A DNA stretch of 64,000 nt from 13-2-20CM-66-19 sp963760225 (GCA_963760225.1 CAVXCD010000003.1:806001-870000), one strand, 5' to 3'. Positions 25,065 through 34,172 are shown, counted from the stretch's first letter. A program made the numbers and translations. Notes: a model not told the origin generated them from the sequence alone.

Positions 25065-25922
25065 CTACTGCAACTCAATCCGGTACGTGAGCATCGCGCC
25101 CCCCGGCACCGGCTCCAGCGACAGGTTGCTGTCCTTCGAATCGCCGTACACCCGGTCCATCGTGAAGTGGGCGCTCGCCGCACCGAGCGCCGCTCCCGCG
25201 ACCGTGTCCGACAGCCAGTGCTGGTTGTGCTTCAGGCGCTCGTAGCCGGTGAAGATGCCGATGCCGTAGCCGAGTATGCGGCGCGCCCAGCGGTACTCAT
25301 CGTTGCCTGACTCGGCGAGCACGGTGCCGATGGCGAAGGCGGCGGTGGTGTGCTCGGAGGGGAAGGAGCCGAGACCGCCCTTGCGCCAGGCATTAGGGTC
25401 GTTAGTGTTATTGGGTCCCTCACGCCCGGCGGCGTATTCGATGACGTAGCCGGCAACACTGCTCAGGCCCGCCGCCTCGAACATCGCCCAGGCCTCGCGA
25501 CGCCCGTTGTTGTCATTGAGGAGCGTCGCCGAGGCCCAGGTCGCCACGAACACGCCGGCAGCGGGCAGGGCGTCCTGCAGGTCGTAGCTGTTGGTGCTCT
25601 CGCCCGGTCTGAAGAAATGAGTCCTCACCTGGGAGTCCCAGTGGTGAGAGGCCCCGATAAGGACTAATGCGCCTCCGAACCATGCCCAGTCGGTCGCATC
25701 CCAGCGCAGCGGCGCAGTGAAATACAGCTTGATGTCCGAGACGAGGCCGCGCTCTGAGGGCTGGGCGGATGGCGTGGAAGGCGCGGGTGGCTCGGGTGAG
25801 GGCGCGGTGGCGGCAGGCACCGGGCCAGCGGTTGTTGACTGCGGGTCGGTCGCGGCCTGTGCGGTGGCGGTGACGGCGCAGGCCAGGAGAAGAGCGATGA
25901 TCGGTAGCTTCAGACTGTGCAA
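25065..25922 (-). CDS. PAP2 family phosphatase, membrane-associated
   Basis: The protein of 285 residues has an N-terminal signal/anchor (about 1-23), a Pro/Ala-rich linker and a PAP2 domain with hydrophobic helices. Motif parts are GREGPN near 167, FPSEHT at 187-192 with the catalytic His191, and YERLKHNQHWLSD at 228-239 (Arg229, His235, Asp239). Such enzymes remove phosphate from undecaprenyl pyrophosphate or phosphatidic acid on the periplasmic side. The first motif lacks the usual RP pair, so activity should be taken with some caution. The peptidase gene lies three bases upstream on the same strand. Confidence 0.86.
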   Translation of the reverse strand: MHSLKLPIIALLLACAVTATAQAATDPQSTTAGPVPAATAPSPEPPAPSTPSAQPSERGLVSDIKLYFTAPLRWDATDWAWFGGALVLIGASHHWDSQVRTHFFRPGESTNSYDLQDALPAAGVFVATWASATLLNDNNGRREAWAMFEAAGLSSVAGYVIEYAAGREGPNNTNDPNAWRKGGLGSFPSEHTTAAFAIGTVLAESGNDEYRWARRILGYGIGIFTGYERLKHNQHWLSDTVAGAALGAASAHFTMDRVYGDSKDSNLSLEPVPGGAMLTYRIELQ

Positions 25923-25925
25923 GAT

Positions 25926-27677
25926 CTATCCCCGCGTGGTAGCCGAAGAAACCAGCAATTCGTCCACGCGGAACACCGGATAAAGATTCAGCTGTGAGTC
26001 CCACGAGGCATGTCGCCGTAGAAAGAAGTTGAGCCGACCTTCCGGGTCTGCGGCAAAGGCCGGTTCCGCCTCGAGCTTGCGCTCGAATTCGTCCTGCAGC
26101 GCCGGCTGCTGCGCCAGCATTTCGCGCGCGATCTGCTCGGCCACGTAGGGCTCGAAGTGCTCCTTCGGCTCGAAGCACGCGTTGAAGAATCCCCACGCCG
26201 CGAATGAATCGGGCGCCTGCGGCTCGAGCAGGTGCATCACCAGCCGCGCGGCGGGCTGGGCGATGGGCACGAACAGCGCGCCGGCGCCGATCTCGCGCGT
26301 CTCGCGTGTCCAGCGGCCGCTCAGCTGCACGCGCATGCGGCCCTCGAACGGTGCGGCCGCGAACTGCACCCGCGTCGCGTGGAACGCCTCGACCTGTACC
26401 TGCGCGCTGGTGCGCAACGGCTCGGCGCTGATGCCGTGCACCGCGAGCCGCGCACCGATGTCCGCGGCCCAGGCGGCGGGCACGACATAGCCACCCAGGG
26501 GCGCCTTCACCACCAGCGACGGCGACACCCGCTCGCGCAGCGGCACGCGCCAGATCTGGGGTCGGGCGGAGTCGTACACGGTCACCGGTTGCCCAGAGAT
26601 CGCGGACAGCTCGCGCGTGTAGGCGTAGCCCCTGAAATCGATCAGCTCACCGCCGTCTGCGGCGGGCGCGCCGCTTCTAGCCCCCGTCGTGGGCTCGCGC
26701 CAGCTCGAGCTGTAGTCGAGCACCACGCCTCTGCCGCCGAGTCGCGCGGCATCGCGGTCCGCGGCGTGCGCAAGCTCGCGGAAGCGCTGGCCGTGCTCGG
26801 CGAGGAGCTCGGTGAGCGCGATGATGGTGTTGCGCGTGACGCATACGCGGTGCGCGTAGTCCTTCCACGAATGCGTTTCGACCAACACGGTGAAGCGATT
26901 ACGCTGCGGAAAATAGCCGGTGGAGAAGCGCGGCGAGTACACAGTGAGCAGAAAGCCGGACGTCGGGTCATCGGTACGGGCGAGATCAGGATAAAAGGGC
27001 AGCGGCAGCGAGCCCTGGGCCGCAAGCCGGGCGATCAGCGCATCGCGCAGCTCGCGACCGGCCGCGAAGAGTTGCGCATCGCCTTGATTGATGGGCTCGG
27101 CCTGCAGCGAAATGTCGGGCTCGAAGTTCGCGCCATCGGTGACGTGCAGGTCCGCAAACACCAGCGGATCCCAGCTGCGAATGAGTCCGAGCAGCGCCCG
27201 CATCTCCGGCGCGTCCGCCTTGGCGTAGTCGCGGTTGAGGTTGAGGTTCTGCGCCGTGGTGCGCCAGCCGGTCTCCTCGGGGCCATTCTGGTTGGGTCGA
27301 TTCCAGGGGCCGAAGCGCTCGTGCCCATCCACGTTGAACGCCGGCACGAAAAGGATCGCCATGCGCTCGAGCGCGCCGGGGGCGGCGCTGCCCTCGAGCA
27401 GCTCGCGCAGGGCAATGAAGCCTGCGTCCTTACCGTCGCTCTCCCCGGGGTGGATGCCGCCCTGGAGCATGAGGACGGGCACCGTGCGCGGGTCCGCGCG
27501 GGACACGATCAGCGCCCGCATCGGGCGACCTTCCGCCGAGTGACCGAACTCGAGCGTGTGCACGGCCTGCGGCCAGGCGGCGGCGAACGCCGCGCACAGC
27601 CGCGTCACTTCGTCGGCGCGTCCCGTGCGGCGAAAGCCCGATGCTTCCGCGATCGTGCTGAGCGTGCTGTCCGGCAT
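25926..27677 (-). CDS. M14 family zinc carboxypeptidase
   Basis: The 583-residue protein contains an M14 peptidase domain in its first 330 residues. Zinc ligands are visible as GGIHPGESDGKD (His76, Glu79) and DLHVTD (His178); substrate-binding NLNRDY lies at 147-151, and FTVLVETHS supplies the likely catalytic Glu. No clear signal peptide is present. The C-terminal 250 residues are an additional beta-rich domain. The family removes C-terminal residues or acts on peptidoglycan-type substrates. It is three bases upstream of the PAP2 gene, so the two may form an operon. Confidence 0.88.
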   Translation of the reverse strand: MPDSTLSTIAEASGFRRTGRADEVTRLCAAFAAAWPQAVHTLEFGHSAEGRPMRALIVSRADPRTVPVLMLQGGIHPGESDGKDAGFIALRELLEGSAAPGALERMAILFVPAFNVDGHERFGPWNRPNQNGPEETGWRTTAQNLNLNRDYAKADAPEMRALLGLIRSWDPLVFADLHVTDGANFEPDISLQAEPINQGDAQLFAAGRELRDALIARLAAQGSLPLPFYPDLARTDDPTSGFLLTVYSPRFSTGYFPQRNRFTVLVETHSWKDYAHRVCVTRNTIIALTELLAEHGQRFRELAHAADRDAARLGGRGVVLDYSSSWREPTTGARSGAPAADGGELIDFRGYAYTRELSAISGQPVTVYDSARPQIWRVPLRERVSPSLVVKAPLGGYVVPAAWAADIGARLAVHGISAEPLRTSAQVQVEAFHATRVQFAAAPFEGRMRVQLSGRWTRETREIGAGALFVPIAQPAARLVMHLLEPQAPDSFAAWGFFNACFEPKEHFEPYVAEQIAREMLAQQPALQDEFERKLEAEPAFAADPEGRLNFFLRRHASWDSQLNLYPVFRVDELLVSSATTRG

Positions 27678-27733
27678 CCGTGAATCTTACGGGAGCGATG
27701 CGCGGCGTGCGCGCCCATTCCAGCTTAGGACTC

Positions 27734-28792
27734 TCAGCTGCGGCGGTACCAGGCGACGCCGGCCTCATCCTGCTCGCGCGTCGCCTGGCCTCGGGCGATG
27801 AGGCAGTTGAGGTGTGCGAGGCTCTCGCCGGTGGCCATGCTGAGCATGTCCGCGGCGACCTTGCGGCGAAACAGCACGGCGAACAGGTCCACCGCGCGGC
27901 GCGGCGTGGCTAGCAGCTCGTGTACCTGGCGCAGGCGTTGCTCGTGGCCGGCGATGAGCTCCTCGAGCCGCGCGTGCAAACCATGAAACGGCTCGTTGTG
28001 CGAAGGCAGCACCAGCACGTCGTCGGGGACGCGTTGGCGGATACTGGCGAGGGACTCGAGCCACTCGCTCAAGGGGTCGGCATCGGGTTCGGTGGGAAAG
28101 ACCGAGACGTTGGAGGTAATGCGCGGCAGCACCTGATCGCCCGAGATCAGCACCTTGAGCTCCTCGCAGTGCAGGCACAGGTGCTCCGGTGAATGACCGC
28201 GTCCGACGACGGCCCGCCACACCCGTCCGCCGATGCGCAGCTCCTCGCCGTCGATGATGCGCCGGTAGCTGTCCGGGAGTGTGTACACCGCCTTGCCGAA
28301 GCCGCCGAAGCGGGCCTTGTATCCGGCCAGCGCCACCTCGTCCCAACCGGCGGCCCGGTAGAAGTGCACCGCATCCGGGGGTGCCTCGCGCCCAGTGTCG
28401 GCGACCAACATACGACAGACCACGTACTCGAGACGCGTGGTCCACAGCCGGCACTCGTGCTGCCGGGTGAGCCAGCCGGCCATGCCGATATGATCCGGAT
28501 GCATGTGCGTGCAGATGACCCGCATCACCTTGCGACTGTGCAGCGGCCCGGAGAAAGCACTCTGCCAGTGAGTGGCGGTCTGCGGCGTCTGCATGCCGGT
28601 GTCGACCAGGGTCCAGCCGCCGTCGTCCTCGAGCGCCCAGAGGTTGATGTGGCTGAGCCCGGCCATCGGCAGCGGCATGCGCAGCCACAGCACGCCGGGC
28701 GCGACCGCGCTCGTCTCACCGGGTGCCGGTGCGCCCTGGAAAGGGTAGGTGAGGGAAGCGGTCGCCTGGGCAGCGCTCGTCGGCTCGTGCAT
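27734..28792 (-). CDS. MBL-fold metallo-hydrolase
   Basis: The 352-residue protein carries the metallo-beta-lactamase motif CTHMHPDHIGMAGWL (His96, His98, Asp100, His101), VDTGMQTP before it, and GRGHSPEHLCLHCEE and GDQVLPRITSN for the remaining ligands. The C-terminal helical part is that of the LACTB2/glyoxalase-II-like hydrolases. Many relatives hydrolyse thioesters or glutathione conjugates, but the substrate is unknown here. It is encoded alone, with the same strand orientation as the peptidase. Confidence 0.9.
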   Translation of the reverse strand: MHEPTSAAQATASLTYPFQGAPAPGETSAVAPGVLWLRMPLPMAGLSHINLWALEDDGGWTLVDTGMQTPQTATHWQSAFSGPLHSRKVMRVICTHMHPDHIGMAGWLTRQHECRLWTTRLEYVVCRMLVADTGREAPPDAVHFYRAAGWDEVALAGYKARFGGFGKAVYTLPDSYRRIIDGEELRIGGRVWRAVVGRGHSPEHLCLHCEELKVLISGDQVLPRITSNVSVFPTEPDADPLSEWLESLASIRQRVPDDVLVLPSHNEPFHGLHARLEELIAGHEQRLRQVHELLATPRRAVDLFAVLFRRKVAADMLSMATGESLAHLNCLIARGQATREQDEAGVAWYRRS

Positions 28793-28831
28793 GGGGACAA
28801 TGTAGGGGATCGGCGGCGCGACGGATAGTGT

Positions 28832-29076
28832 TCAGCCGGCCGCGGCGGCACGCGTGCGCGCCGACAACAGCATCAGCACCGCTGCGTAGATCACCACGAT
28901 GACCACCAGCCAGCGCAGCCGTTCGATCGACAGCGGGCGGACGATGAAGGCCGCAGCGCGACGGTCGCGAACACCGCCAGGAGCACCTGTACGCCATGGA
29001 TTTGCGGCATGGTGCGGAAGTAGAACAGCCGCCGTTTGCCAGGGAAATGACACCTAAGGTGATCGCCCGGCATCAC
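28832..29076 (-). pseudogene. Frameshifted remnant of a membrane protein C-terminus
   Basis: Two overlapping frames read as one membrane-protein tail if a frameshift is allowed near 28945: first GKRRLFYFRTMPQIHGVQVL and the helix LLAVFATVAL, then in the other frame VRPLSIERLRWLVVIVVIYA and AVLMLLSARTRA. The pattern is like the last helices of a TauE/SafE-type permease, but this is a weak call. Nothing upstream completes the gene, so it appears to be a relic. It occupies most of the 387-base space between the MBL gene and the aminotransferase gene. Confidence 0.3.
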
Positions 29077-29179
29077 CGGCAGGGACGCCCGTAACGCCTC
29101 GCCCTCAGGGGAGTGCCCCGTCCCGCGCTAGAATCCGCACTGACGAAGCACCGCGGCCGCCGCACAAGGTACGTAAATC

Positions 29180-30103
29180 ATGACACAGGGGACGCATCAC
29201 GCCACCGACGACCCACGCAATCACGACATTCTCGTATACGTGAACGGCGAGCTGCGCCCGCGCGGGCAGGCGCTGGTATCGGTGTTCGACTCGGGATTCA
29301 TTCTCGGAGACGGAGTATGGGAGGGCCTGCGGGTGCACCGTGGCCGCATCGCCTTCCTCGATGCGCATCTCGAGCGGCTCTACGAGGCCGCCAAGGCCAT
29401 CGACCTGGACATCGGCCTCGATCGTGCGGCGTTAGCCGCAGCGCTCTACCGTACGCTCGCGGCGAACCACATGACCGAAGGGGTGCACCTGCGTCTCATG
29501 GTGACGCGCGGCCTGAAGAGCACCCCGCATCAGGATCCGCGCGCCTGCATCGGCGCGGCGACGGTGGTGATCATTGCGGAATACAAGGTTCCGCGTTCGG
29601 AGCTGCTGACGCAGGGCGTGCGGCTGTTTACGGTGCACGTGCGCCGCGGCGCTCCCGACGTGCAGGATCCGAAGCTGAACTCGCACTCCAAGCTCAACTG
29701 CATCACCGCCTGCATCCAGGCCACCAAGGCGGGTGTGGATGAGGCGCTGATGCTCGACCCGCACGGCTTCGTGGCCACCTGCAACTCGACACACTTCTTC
29801 ATCGTGCGCGGCGGGGAGGTATGGACGTCGACCGGTGACTACTGCCTCGCCGGCATCACGCGCGCCAACGTACTCAAGCTGTGTCGGGAGAATGGCATCA
29901 CGGCGCGCGAGAAGAACTTCAGTCTCACTGAAGCCTACGCGGCACAGGAGGCTTTTGTCACGGGCACGTACGCCGGCATCGCTCCGGTCGTCGAGATCGA
30001 TGGGCGGAAGATAAGCGCCGGCCGCGGCCCCGTGGTCGAGCGTCTGCAGCAGCTCTACCTGCGGCTCATCGAGCGCGATGTCGCGGTACGGCCGCCGCCG
30101 TGA
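29180..30103 (+). CDS. Class IV PLP-dependent aminotransferase (branched-chain or D-amino acid type)
   Basis: The 307-residue protein has the fold-type IV signature: VYVNGELRPR at the start, SVFDSGFILGDGVWEGLRVH, the PLP lysine in NSHSKLNCI (Lys at about residue 173) and a C-terminal ITRANVLKL plus EAFVTGTYAGI phosphate-binding region. It transfers amino groups between an amino acid and 2-oxoglutarate in the cytoplasm; BCAT, D-amino acid transaminase and ADC lyase share this fold and the substrate cannot be fixed. Its stop overlaps the sulfotransferase-like gene (GTGA), so the two are coupled. Confidence 0.88.
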   Translation: MTQGTHHATDDPRNHDILVYVNGELRPRGQALVSVFDSGFILGDGVWEGLRVHRGRIAFLDAHLERLYEAAKAIDLDIGLDRAALAAALYRTLAANHMTEGVHLRLMVTRGLKSTPHQDPRACIGAATVVIIAEYKVPRSELLTQGVRLFTVHVRRGAPDVQDPKLNSHSKLNCITACIQATKAGVDEALMLDPHGFVATCNSTHFFIVRGGEVWTSTGDYCLAGITRANVLKLCRENGITAREKNFSLTEAYAAQEAFVTGTYAGIAPVVEIDGRKISAGRGPVVERLQQLYLRLIERDVAVRPPP

Positions 30104-30834
30104 AGCCCCTGCGGCTGGCGGCGTGGTCGGGACCGCGCAATATCTCCACCGCCATGATGCGTGCCTGGGAGAACCGCGGCGACTGCGCGGTCGTCGACGA
30201 GCCGCTGTACGCTCACTACCTGGCGCAAACCGCTCTCGATCATCCCGGGCGCGAACAGGTAATCGCGGCGGGGGACACCGACTGGCGGCGCGTGGCGGCC
30301 TGGCTCACCGGCCCGATACCTTGCGGCAAGGCGATCTGGTACCAAAAACACATGACGCACCACCTGCTGGCGCATATCGATCGGCGCTGGCTCGCGGAGC
30401 TCACGCACGTGTTTCTCATTCGCGATCCGCGCGAGGTGCTGCTGTCCTATATAAAGAGCCGTCCGCGCGTCACCGCGGAGGATATCGGCGTGCTGCAGCA
30501 GCGCGAGATCTTCGGCTACCTGCAGGAGCTTCGTGGGGAGACTCCGCCGGTGATCGATGCGGGTGAGTTCCTGCAGGCGCCGGAGGCGCATCTGCTCGCG
30601 CTGTGCGCAGCGCTCGGCGTCGCCTTCACGCCACGCATGCTGCAGTGGCCTGCCGGACCGCGGCCGAGCGATGGCGTGTGGGCGCCTCACTGGTACGAGG
30701 CGGTGGTGCGCTCGACGGGGTTCGAGCCCTACCGCGCGCGCGCGCGACGGGTGCCGGACGAGTACCAGGACATCGTCGAGGCGGTGATGCCGGCGTTCGA
30801 GGAGATGTTCGCGCAGCGGCTGCGGCCGGGCTGA
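30100..30834 (+). CDS. Sulfotransferase-like P-loop protein coupled to the aminotransferase
   Basis: The 244-residue protein opens with a P-loop of the PAPS sulfotransferase type (AAWSGPRNISTAMMRAW), and a second phosphate-binding strand is visible in THVFLIRDPREVLLSYIKSR. The 3'-phosphate-binding Arg/Ser of that strand is present. No signal peptide is seen. The gene starts at a GTG overlapping the aminotransferase stop, a pairing I have seen in other bacteria. Whether it transfers sulfate or uses another nucleotide is not known. Confidence 0.78.
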   Translation: MKPLRLAAWSGPRNISTAMMRAWENRGDCAVVDEPLYAHYLAQTALDHPGREQVIAAGDTDWRRVAAWLTGPIPCGKAIWYQKHMTHHLLAHIDRRWLAELTHVFLIRDPREVLLSYIKSRPRVTAEDIGVLQQREIFGYLQELRGETPPVIDAGEFLQAPEAHLLALCAALGVAFTPRMLQWPAGPRPSDGVWAPHWYEAVVRSTGFEPYRARARRVPDEYQDIVEAVMPAFEEMFAQRLRPG

Positions 30835-30940
30835 TCCCGGCGGCGCGCCTTCAGGGTGCTGGCGTGCAAGCTGCTGGGGCGCGGCGGACCCGATGTGAAA
30901 TCGTCGATCCGCTGAGCGGCGGCACCCGTCAGCGGTGGGG

Positions 30941-31375
30941 TTAAAGCCCTTTTCTTGCCAGCGCCTTGTACAGATCGTTCACCGCCAGGTACAGGGCCTC
31001 ATCCGGATGATCCTTGCATTCCGCGGCCAGCAGGGACTTGAGTCTCTCGGCGGGCAGGCCGCCGCCAACTACGCGCGGCGCGCTCTCATGACCCACCACG
31101 TTGCGCGCCGAAAACCAGCCCTGCGCCCAGGAGAACATCGCCCCGCTGATCGCGATCTCGCGACTGTTGGTCTCACCGACCACGTCGACGAAGGCCTGGC
31201 ACGGCTGCGCGCCCATGCCGAACAGTGCCGGAGATTCCTTAGGGATCGGCTTAGCGGCGACCTTGGGAGGAACGGCGGGCGCATCGCCGGGCGGAGCGGC
31301 ACCGGCATCGCTGACCACCACACATACCAGCAAAGTTACGCGGGCAAATGCCGCCACACTGATACGCTGAATCAC
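30941..31375 (-). CDS. Small exported protein
   Basis: The GTG at 31375 gives 144 residues with a signal peptide (residues about 5-26, ending SDAGA), a Pro/Lys linker and a helical domain with two Cys (GAQPCQAFVDVV and AAECKDHPDEAL). The domain resembles Rap1a/Tai-type or HdeA-like small periplasmic proteins, but I cannot assign one. The frame extends upstream to 31417 without a signal-like start. It is encoded just before the tRNA-Val gene on the opposite strand. Confidence 0.6.
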   Translation of the reverse strand: MIQRISVAAFARVTLLVCVVVSDAGAAPPGDAPAVPPKVAAKPIPKESPALFGMGAQPCQAFVDVVGETNSREIAISGAMFSWAQGWFSARNVVGHESAPRVVGGGLPAERLKSLLAAECKDHPDEALYLAVNDLYKALARKGL

Positions 31376-31563
31376 GTCTTGATCCCCCGTCGACCGAACA
31401 GATTTACGCCTGCCCAACGAGCGCTACAGCAGGCGATCGGGCATGGCGATTCGCACACTGAGGCTACGCGGCATCGCCGTCAATCCGGCGGCGCAGTCGC
31501 GCTGGAGGCGATCGGTGAGGGATCCGGGTGCGAGTCCACGCGCCGCTGGCGCGGCGCAGTCAT

Positions 31564-31590
31564 TTGCCTTGCGGGCGAGCCACCTATAGA
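31564..31590 (+). promoter_or_regulatory. Putative tRNA-Val promoter
   Basis: TTGCCT at 31564-31569 and TATAGA at 31585-31590 resemble sigma-70 elements with a 15-base spacer, followed by a GC-rich discriminator (GCTCCCTCG). The tRNA begins at 31611. The short spacer lowers certainty. Confidence 0.45.
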
Positions 31591-31610
31591 CTTTCGCTCC
31601 CTCGAAAAGC

Positions 31611-31685
31611 GGGCGGTTAGCTCAGCGGTAGAGCACTGCTTTCACACGGCAGGGGCCACTGGTTCGATCCCAGTACCGCCCACCA
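31611..31685 (+). tRNA. tRNA-Val (anticodon CAC)
   Basis: A full cloverleaf can be folded: acceptor stem GGGCGGT with ACCGCCC, D-stem GCTC/GAGC, anticodon stem CTGCT/GGCAG with loop TTCACAC (anticodon CAC, reading the Val codon GUG), T-stem ACTGG/CCAGT with loop TTCGATC, and an encoded CCA end. The last 46 bases, from the anticodon loop to CCA, recur four times downstream, making this gene the integration target (attB) of the array that follows. Confidence 0.95.
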
Positions 31686-31860
31686 TTTAGAACAAGAGCT
31701 TCGGATAATTTCCTAAACTGGCCTGTCTCGAATTTGGGACACTTACTGCGCGCGATCGCCCGACTCGAACTTGCAGCCCCGCCGCGTCTCATGCGCGCAG
31801 ATTGCTCGATGTCCGCTCCTTACAGACGGCAGGCGACCCGTTGGCGAGCGTCCGGACCGT
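31640..31860 (+). repeat. att copy 1: tRNA core plus left arm
   Basis: The 46-base core 31640-31685 is the 3' part of the tRNA itself. Behind it follows the first copy of the left arm (AGAACAAGAGCTTCGG, then TCGAATTTGGGACA, the CGAACTTGCAGCCC segment, and AGACGGCAGG with GGCGAGCGT). The same sequence follows the core at 39941 and, more diverged, at 50052. It also explains most of the gene-free stretch 31686-31989. Confidence 0.85.
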
Positions 31861-31989
31861 GCCAATGTGAGTCAGCTATCCGCCAGAAGCATCGCCCGGG
31901 AGCGGTCGCTCGCCAACTAAGAGTCACCGAACTCGCCGGCGTTTAGCACACCGCTCGACGCGCAATGCCCATCTGCCTATGCTGATTGG

Positions 31990-33027
31990 ATGCCTTGGCA
32001 ACACCTGCGTATTTCGCGATTTGGCGGTCCCGAAGTCCTGCAAGTAGTGGAGGAGTCGGCGATTCCTGAGCCAGGACCCGGGGAGGTTCGCATTAAGGTG
32101 CTCGCCGCCGGCACCGGTTTTACCGATACGATGATTCGGCGCGGCCGGTATCCGGATTTCAAGGGGCCGCTGCCGTTCACGCCTGGCTACGAGATCGTTG
32201 GCGTCATCGAGAAGACTGGTGCCGGCGTAGTAGCACCGCTCGAGGGCGAGATGGTCGCCGATCTGTGTGTCGTGGGTGGCTACGCGCAGTATGCGATCCG
32301 GCCGTCCCGCTTTCTCGTGCCTGTCCCCGACGGGATCGATCTGGCCGAGGCGGTTTGCATCCCTCTTGCTTATCTCACCGCCTTTCAGATGCTGACTCGC
32401 TGCCGCAACCTACCATCCGGCGCCACAATTCTCGTCATAGGCGCTTCCGGCACCGTCGGTACAGCGTTGCTCGATCTCGCGCGCCACCTCGGCCTGAAGG
32501 CGATTGGCACGTGTTCCGCGGCGAACCTGGCGGTGATTGAGCGGTTCGGGGCAGCGGCGATCGACTATCGCGCGGGTGACTTCGTTACTTCCGTGCGCCA
32601 ACTGACCCCGGGTGGGACCGGCGTTGATATCGCCTTCGATGCGATTGGCGGAGCGCACTTCGGCCGTTCGTTTGCGTGCCTCGCGCCCGGCGGGCTGCTC
32701 GTTGGTTACGGGTCGCAAACGATGGCAGTGGCCCGCGAGAGCCTGATTGCCGCAGGCTTCGGCTTGGTTAGGCTCAAGCTGTGGAGCGCATTGAGCTTCC
32801 TTTTCAGTAGCCGCAGCGCCGTCTTTTACAGCATAACGGCCCGTCGATCGAGTCATCCGCAGGAATTCGAGGCCGACATGGCGACGCTGTTCCAGCTGTT
32901 GGGCGTTGGCGCCATTCAGCCAGTCGTGATCGACCGACTGCCGCTCGCAGCGGCAAGGGAGGTCCATGCGCGCATCGACAGGGGAGGACTTGGCGGCAAG
33001 ATCGTGTTGCTACCGTGGTCCGCATAG
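31990..33027 (+). CDS. Zinc-type medium-chain alcohol dehydrogenase/quinone oxidoreductase
   Basis: The 345-residue MDR protein has the GroES-like N-terminal domain (FGGPEVLQVVEESAIPEPGP, then AAGTGFTDTMIRRGRYP) and a Rossmann domain with ILVIGASGTVGTALLDLARH. The Cys zinc ligands of true zinc alcohol dehydrogenases are absent, so it belongs to the NADPH quinone oxidoreductase-like group. It should reduce quinones or enones in the cytoplasm. It is the first cargo gene of module 1, directly behind the tRNA-Val left arm. Confidence 0.87.
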   Translation: MPWQHLRISRFGGPEVLQVVEESAIPEPGPGEVRIKVLAAGTGFTDTMIRRGRYPDFKGPLPFTPGYEIVGVIEKTGAGVVAPLEGEMVADLCVVGGYAQYAIRPSRFLVPVPDGIDLAEAVCIPLAYLTAFQMLTRCRNLPSGATILVIGASGTVGTALLDLARHLGLKAIGTCSAANLAVIERFGAAAIDYRAGDFVTSVRQLTPGGTGVDIAFDAIGGAHFGRSFACLAPGGLLVGYGSQTMAVARESLIAAGFGLVRLKLWSALSFLFSSRSAVFYSITARRSSHPQEFEADMATLFQLLGVGAIQPVVIDRLPLAAAREVHARIDRGGLGGKIVLLPWSA

Positions 33028-33099
33028 TGCGCCTGCGGTCGGCTGGGTGCATGGTGTCAGAAAGGTCCCAAACACAATGAGTAGCGCGGCGATCGAGTC

Positions 33100-33225
33100 A
33101 GGCGGCCGGCCTCGGCGAGACGAAGGACCCTAACGCTCGTATCACACGGCGGGATTGCTCAACGTTCCCTGCTCAAAGACGGCAGGCGGCCTGTTAGCGA
33201 GCGTCTGCACCCGGCCAAAACGTGT
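33100..33225 (+). repeat. Left-arm scar without core inside module 1
   Basis: The segment contains TCACACGGCGGGATTGCTC, then CCTGCTCAAAGACGGCAGG, GCGAGCGTCTGCACCCGGCC, which corresponds to the left arm behind the tRNA cores at 31640, 39896 and 50007 but lacks the core itself. It may mark an older boundary between the dehydrogenase and the next two genes. Confidence 0.6.
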
Positions 33226-33296
33226 CCTTGGATTGCGCGAACTGGTATCTCGAAAGCTGTCGTTCACTTCGAAGCTGCTTACCGAGGAACTTTGAG

Positions 33297-33917
33297 CTAG
33301 CGAAATAGTCGGCGAAGCTTCTTTCCGTCCATTGCGACCGGGTACTGCGCGACGTTGAGCTGCATTGCAAGAAACGTGTAGTAACCAACAATTCCCGTCA
33401 TGTCGACAACTCCCTTCATTCCCAAGCGCGACTTGGCGCGCTCAAATGTCGCGTCGGAGACTTGCTCGTTCCTCAGAAGTTCGCTGGTGAAGTCGAACAC
33501 CGTCTCTTCATCAGGGCTCATTGCGGTCGGGCGTCGGCCTACGGCAATGTCGTCAGCAACCTCTTTCCGAATACCCGCCTTCAGTGCGATCGGATAGTGC
33601 ACGGCCCATTCATAGTCCTGCGTCCATTCGCGGGCAGTAATCAGGATTACGAGTTCGCTTAGCGTATTACCTATAGCCGACTTGTACCGAAGGTAGTCCC
33701 CCATCGCGCGTGCCTGCGACATCACCTGCGGGCTGTACATTAAGGGCTCGAACGGACCGAATACCGGAACTTTCCGCGCCGACTCGAAGTCGGCTGCTGC
33801 CTGCTTCTGTTCCTCCGTGTACTGCGCGGGAGGGATGGTCGGCAACCGTTCCTCTGCTCGGGCAGCGATGGCAGCGATGGTCGACAGAATGGCTATCGCG
33901 ATTCGACAAGACTTCAT
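33297..33917 (-). CDS. Exported carboxymuconolactone decarboxylase-like (AhpD-fold) protein
   Basis: The 206-residue protein has a signal peptide (residues 1-21, IAILSTIAAIAARA) and then a CMD-type helical domain (SELVILITAREWTQDYEWAV, with EW and H positions). The Cys-x2-Cys peroxidase pair of AhpD is absent, so it is probably not a peroxidase; relatives act on lactones or have no known function. It lies in module 1 of the tRNA array, between the scar and opgD, on the opposite strand. Confidence 0.83.
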   Translation of the reverse strand: MKSCRIAIAILSTIAAIAARAEERLPTIPPAQYTEEQKQAAADFESARKVPVFGPFEPLMYSPQVMSQARAMGDYLRYKSAIGNTLSELVILITAREWTQDYEWAVHYPIALKAGIRKEVADDIAVGRRPTAMSPDEETVFDFTSELLRNEQVSDATFERAKSRLGMKGVVDMTGIVGYYTFLAMQLNVAQYPVAMDGKKLRRLFR

Positions 33918-34172
33918 CTGCCCAATCTCCAGCTAGAAGGTGCATCCGCCGATCATGATAGTCCGCGGCTAAGAAGCCCAAATGGCGGATTGAGCTGCCC
34001 CATACCTCCCAATTGCCACCGACGCATTTGGCTCAAAACCCGTGCTCAGGCCAATCCGTCAGCAGGCGGCCGGTCGAGACCGGCCGCGTACATTGCGCGC
34101 CGCCACGATGCCCGCAGGCGCCTGTACAATGCGACTGCCGTTACGTGACGGTACGACCCTGCGATTGCCCGC

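Noticed and set aside
26232..27683. 483-codon forward open frame opposite the M14 peptidase gene
   Set aside because: Antisense to a well-supported gene, composition Arg/Gly/Ala-rich without motifs; a typical shadow in high-GC DNA.
31734..31946. Small gene behind tRNA-Val
   Set aside because: The region is the repeated left arm, and the frame is not kept at the other copies.
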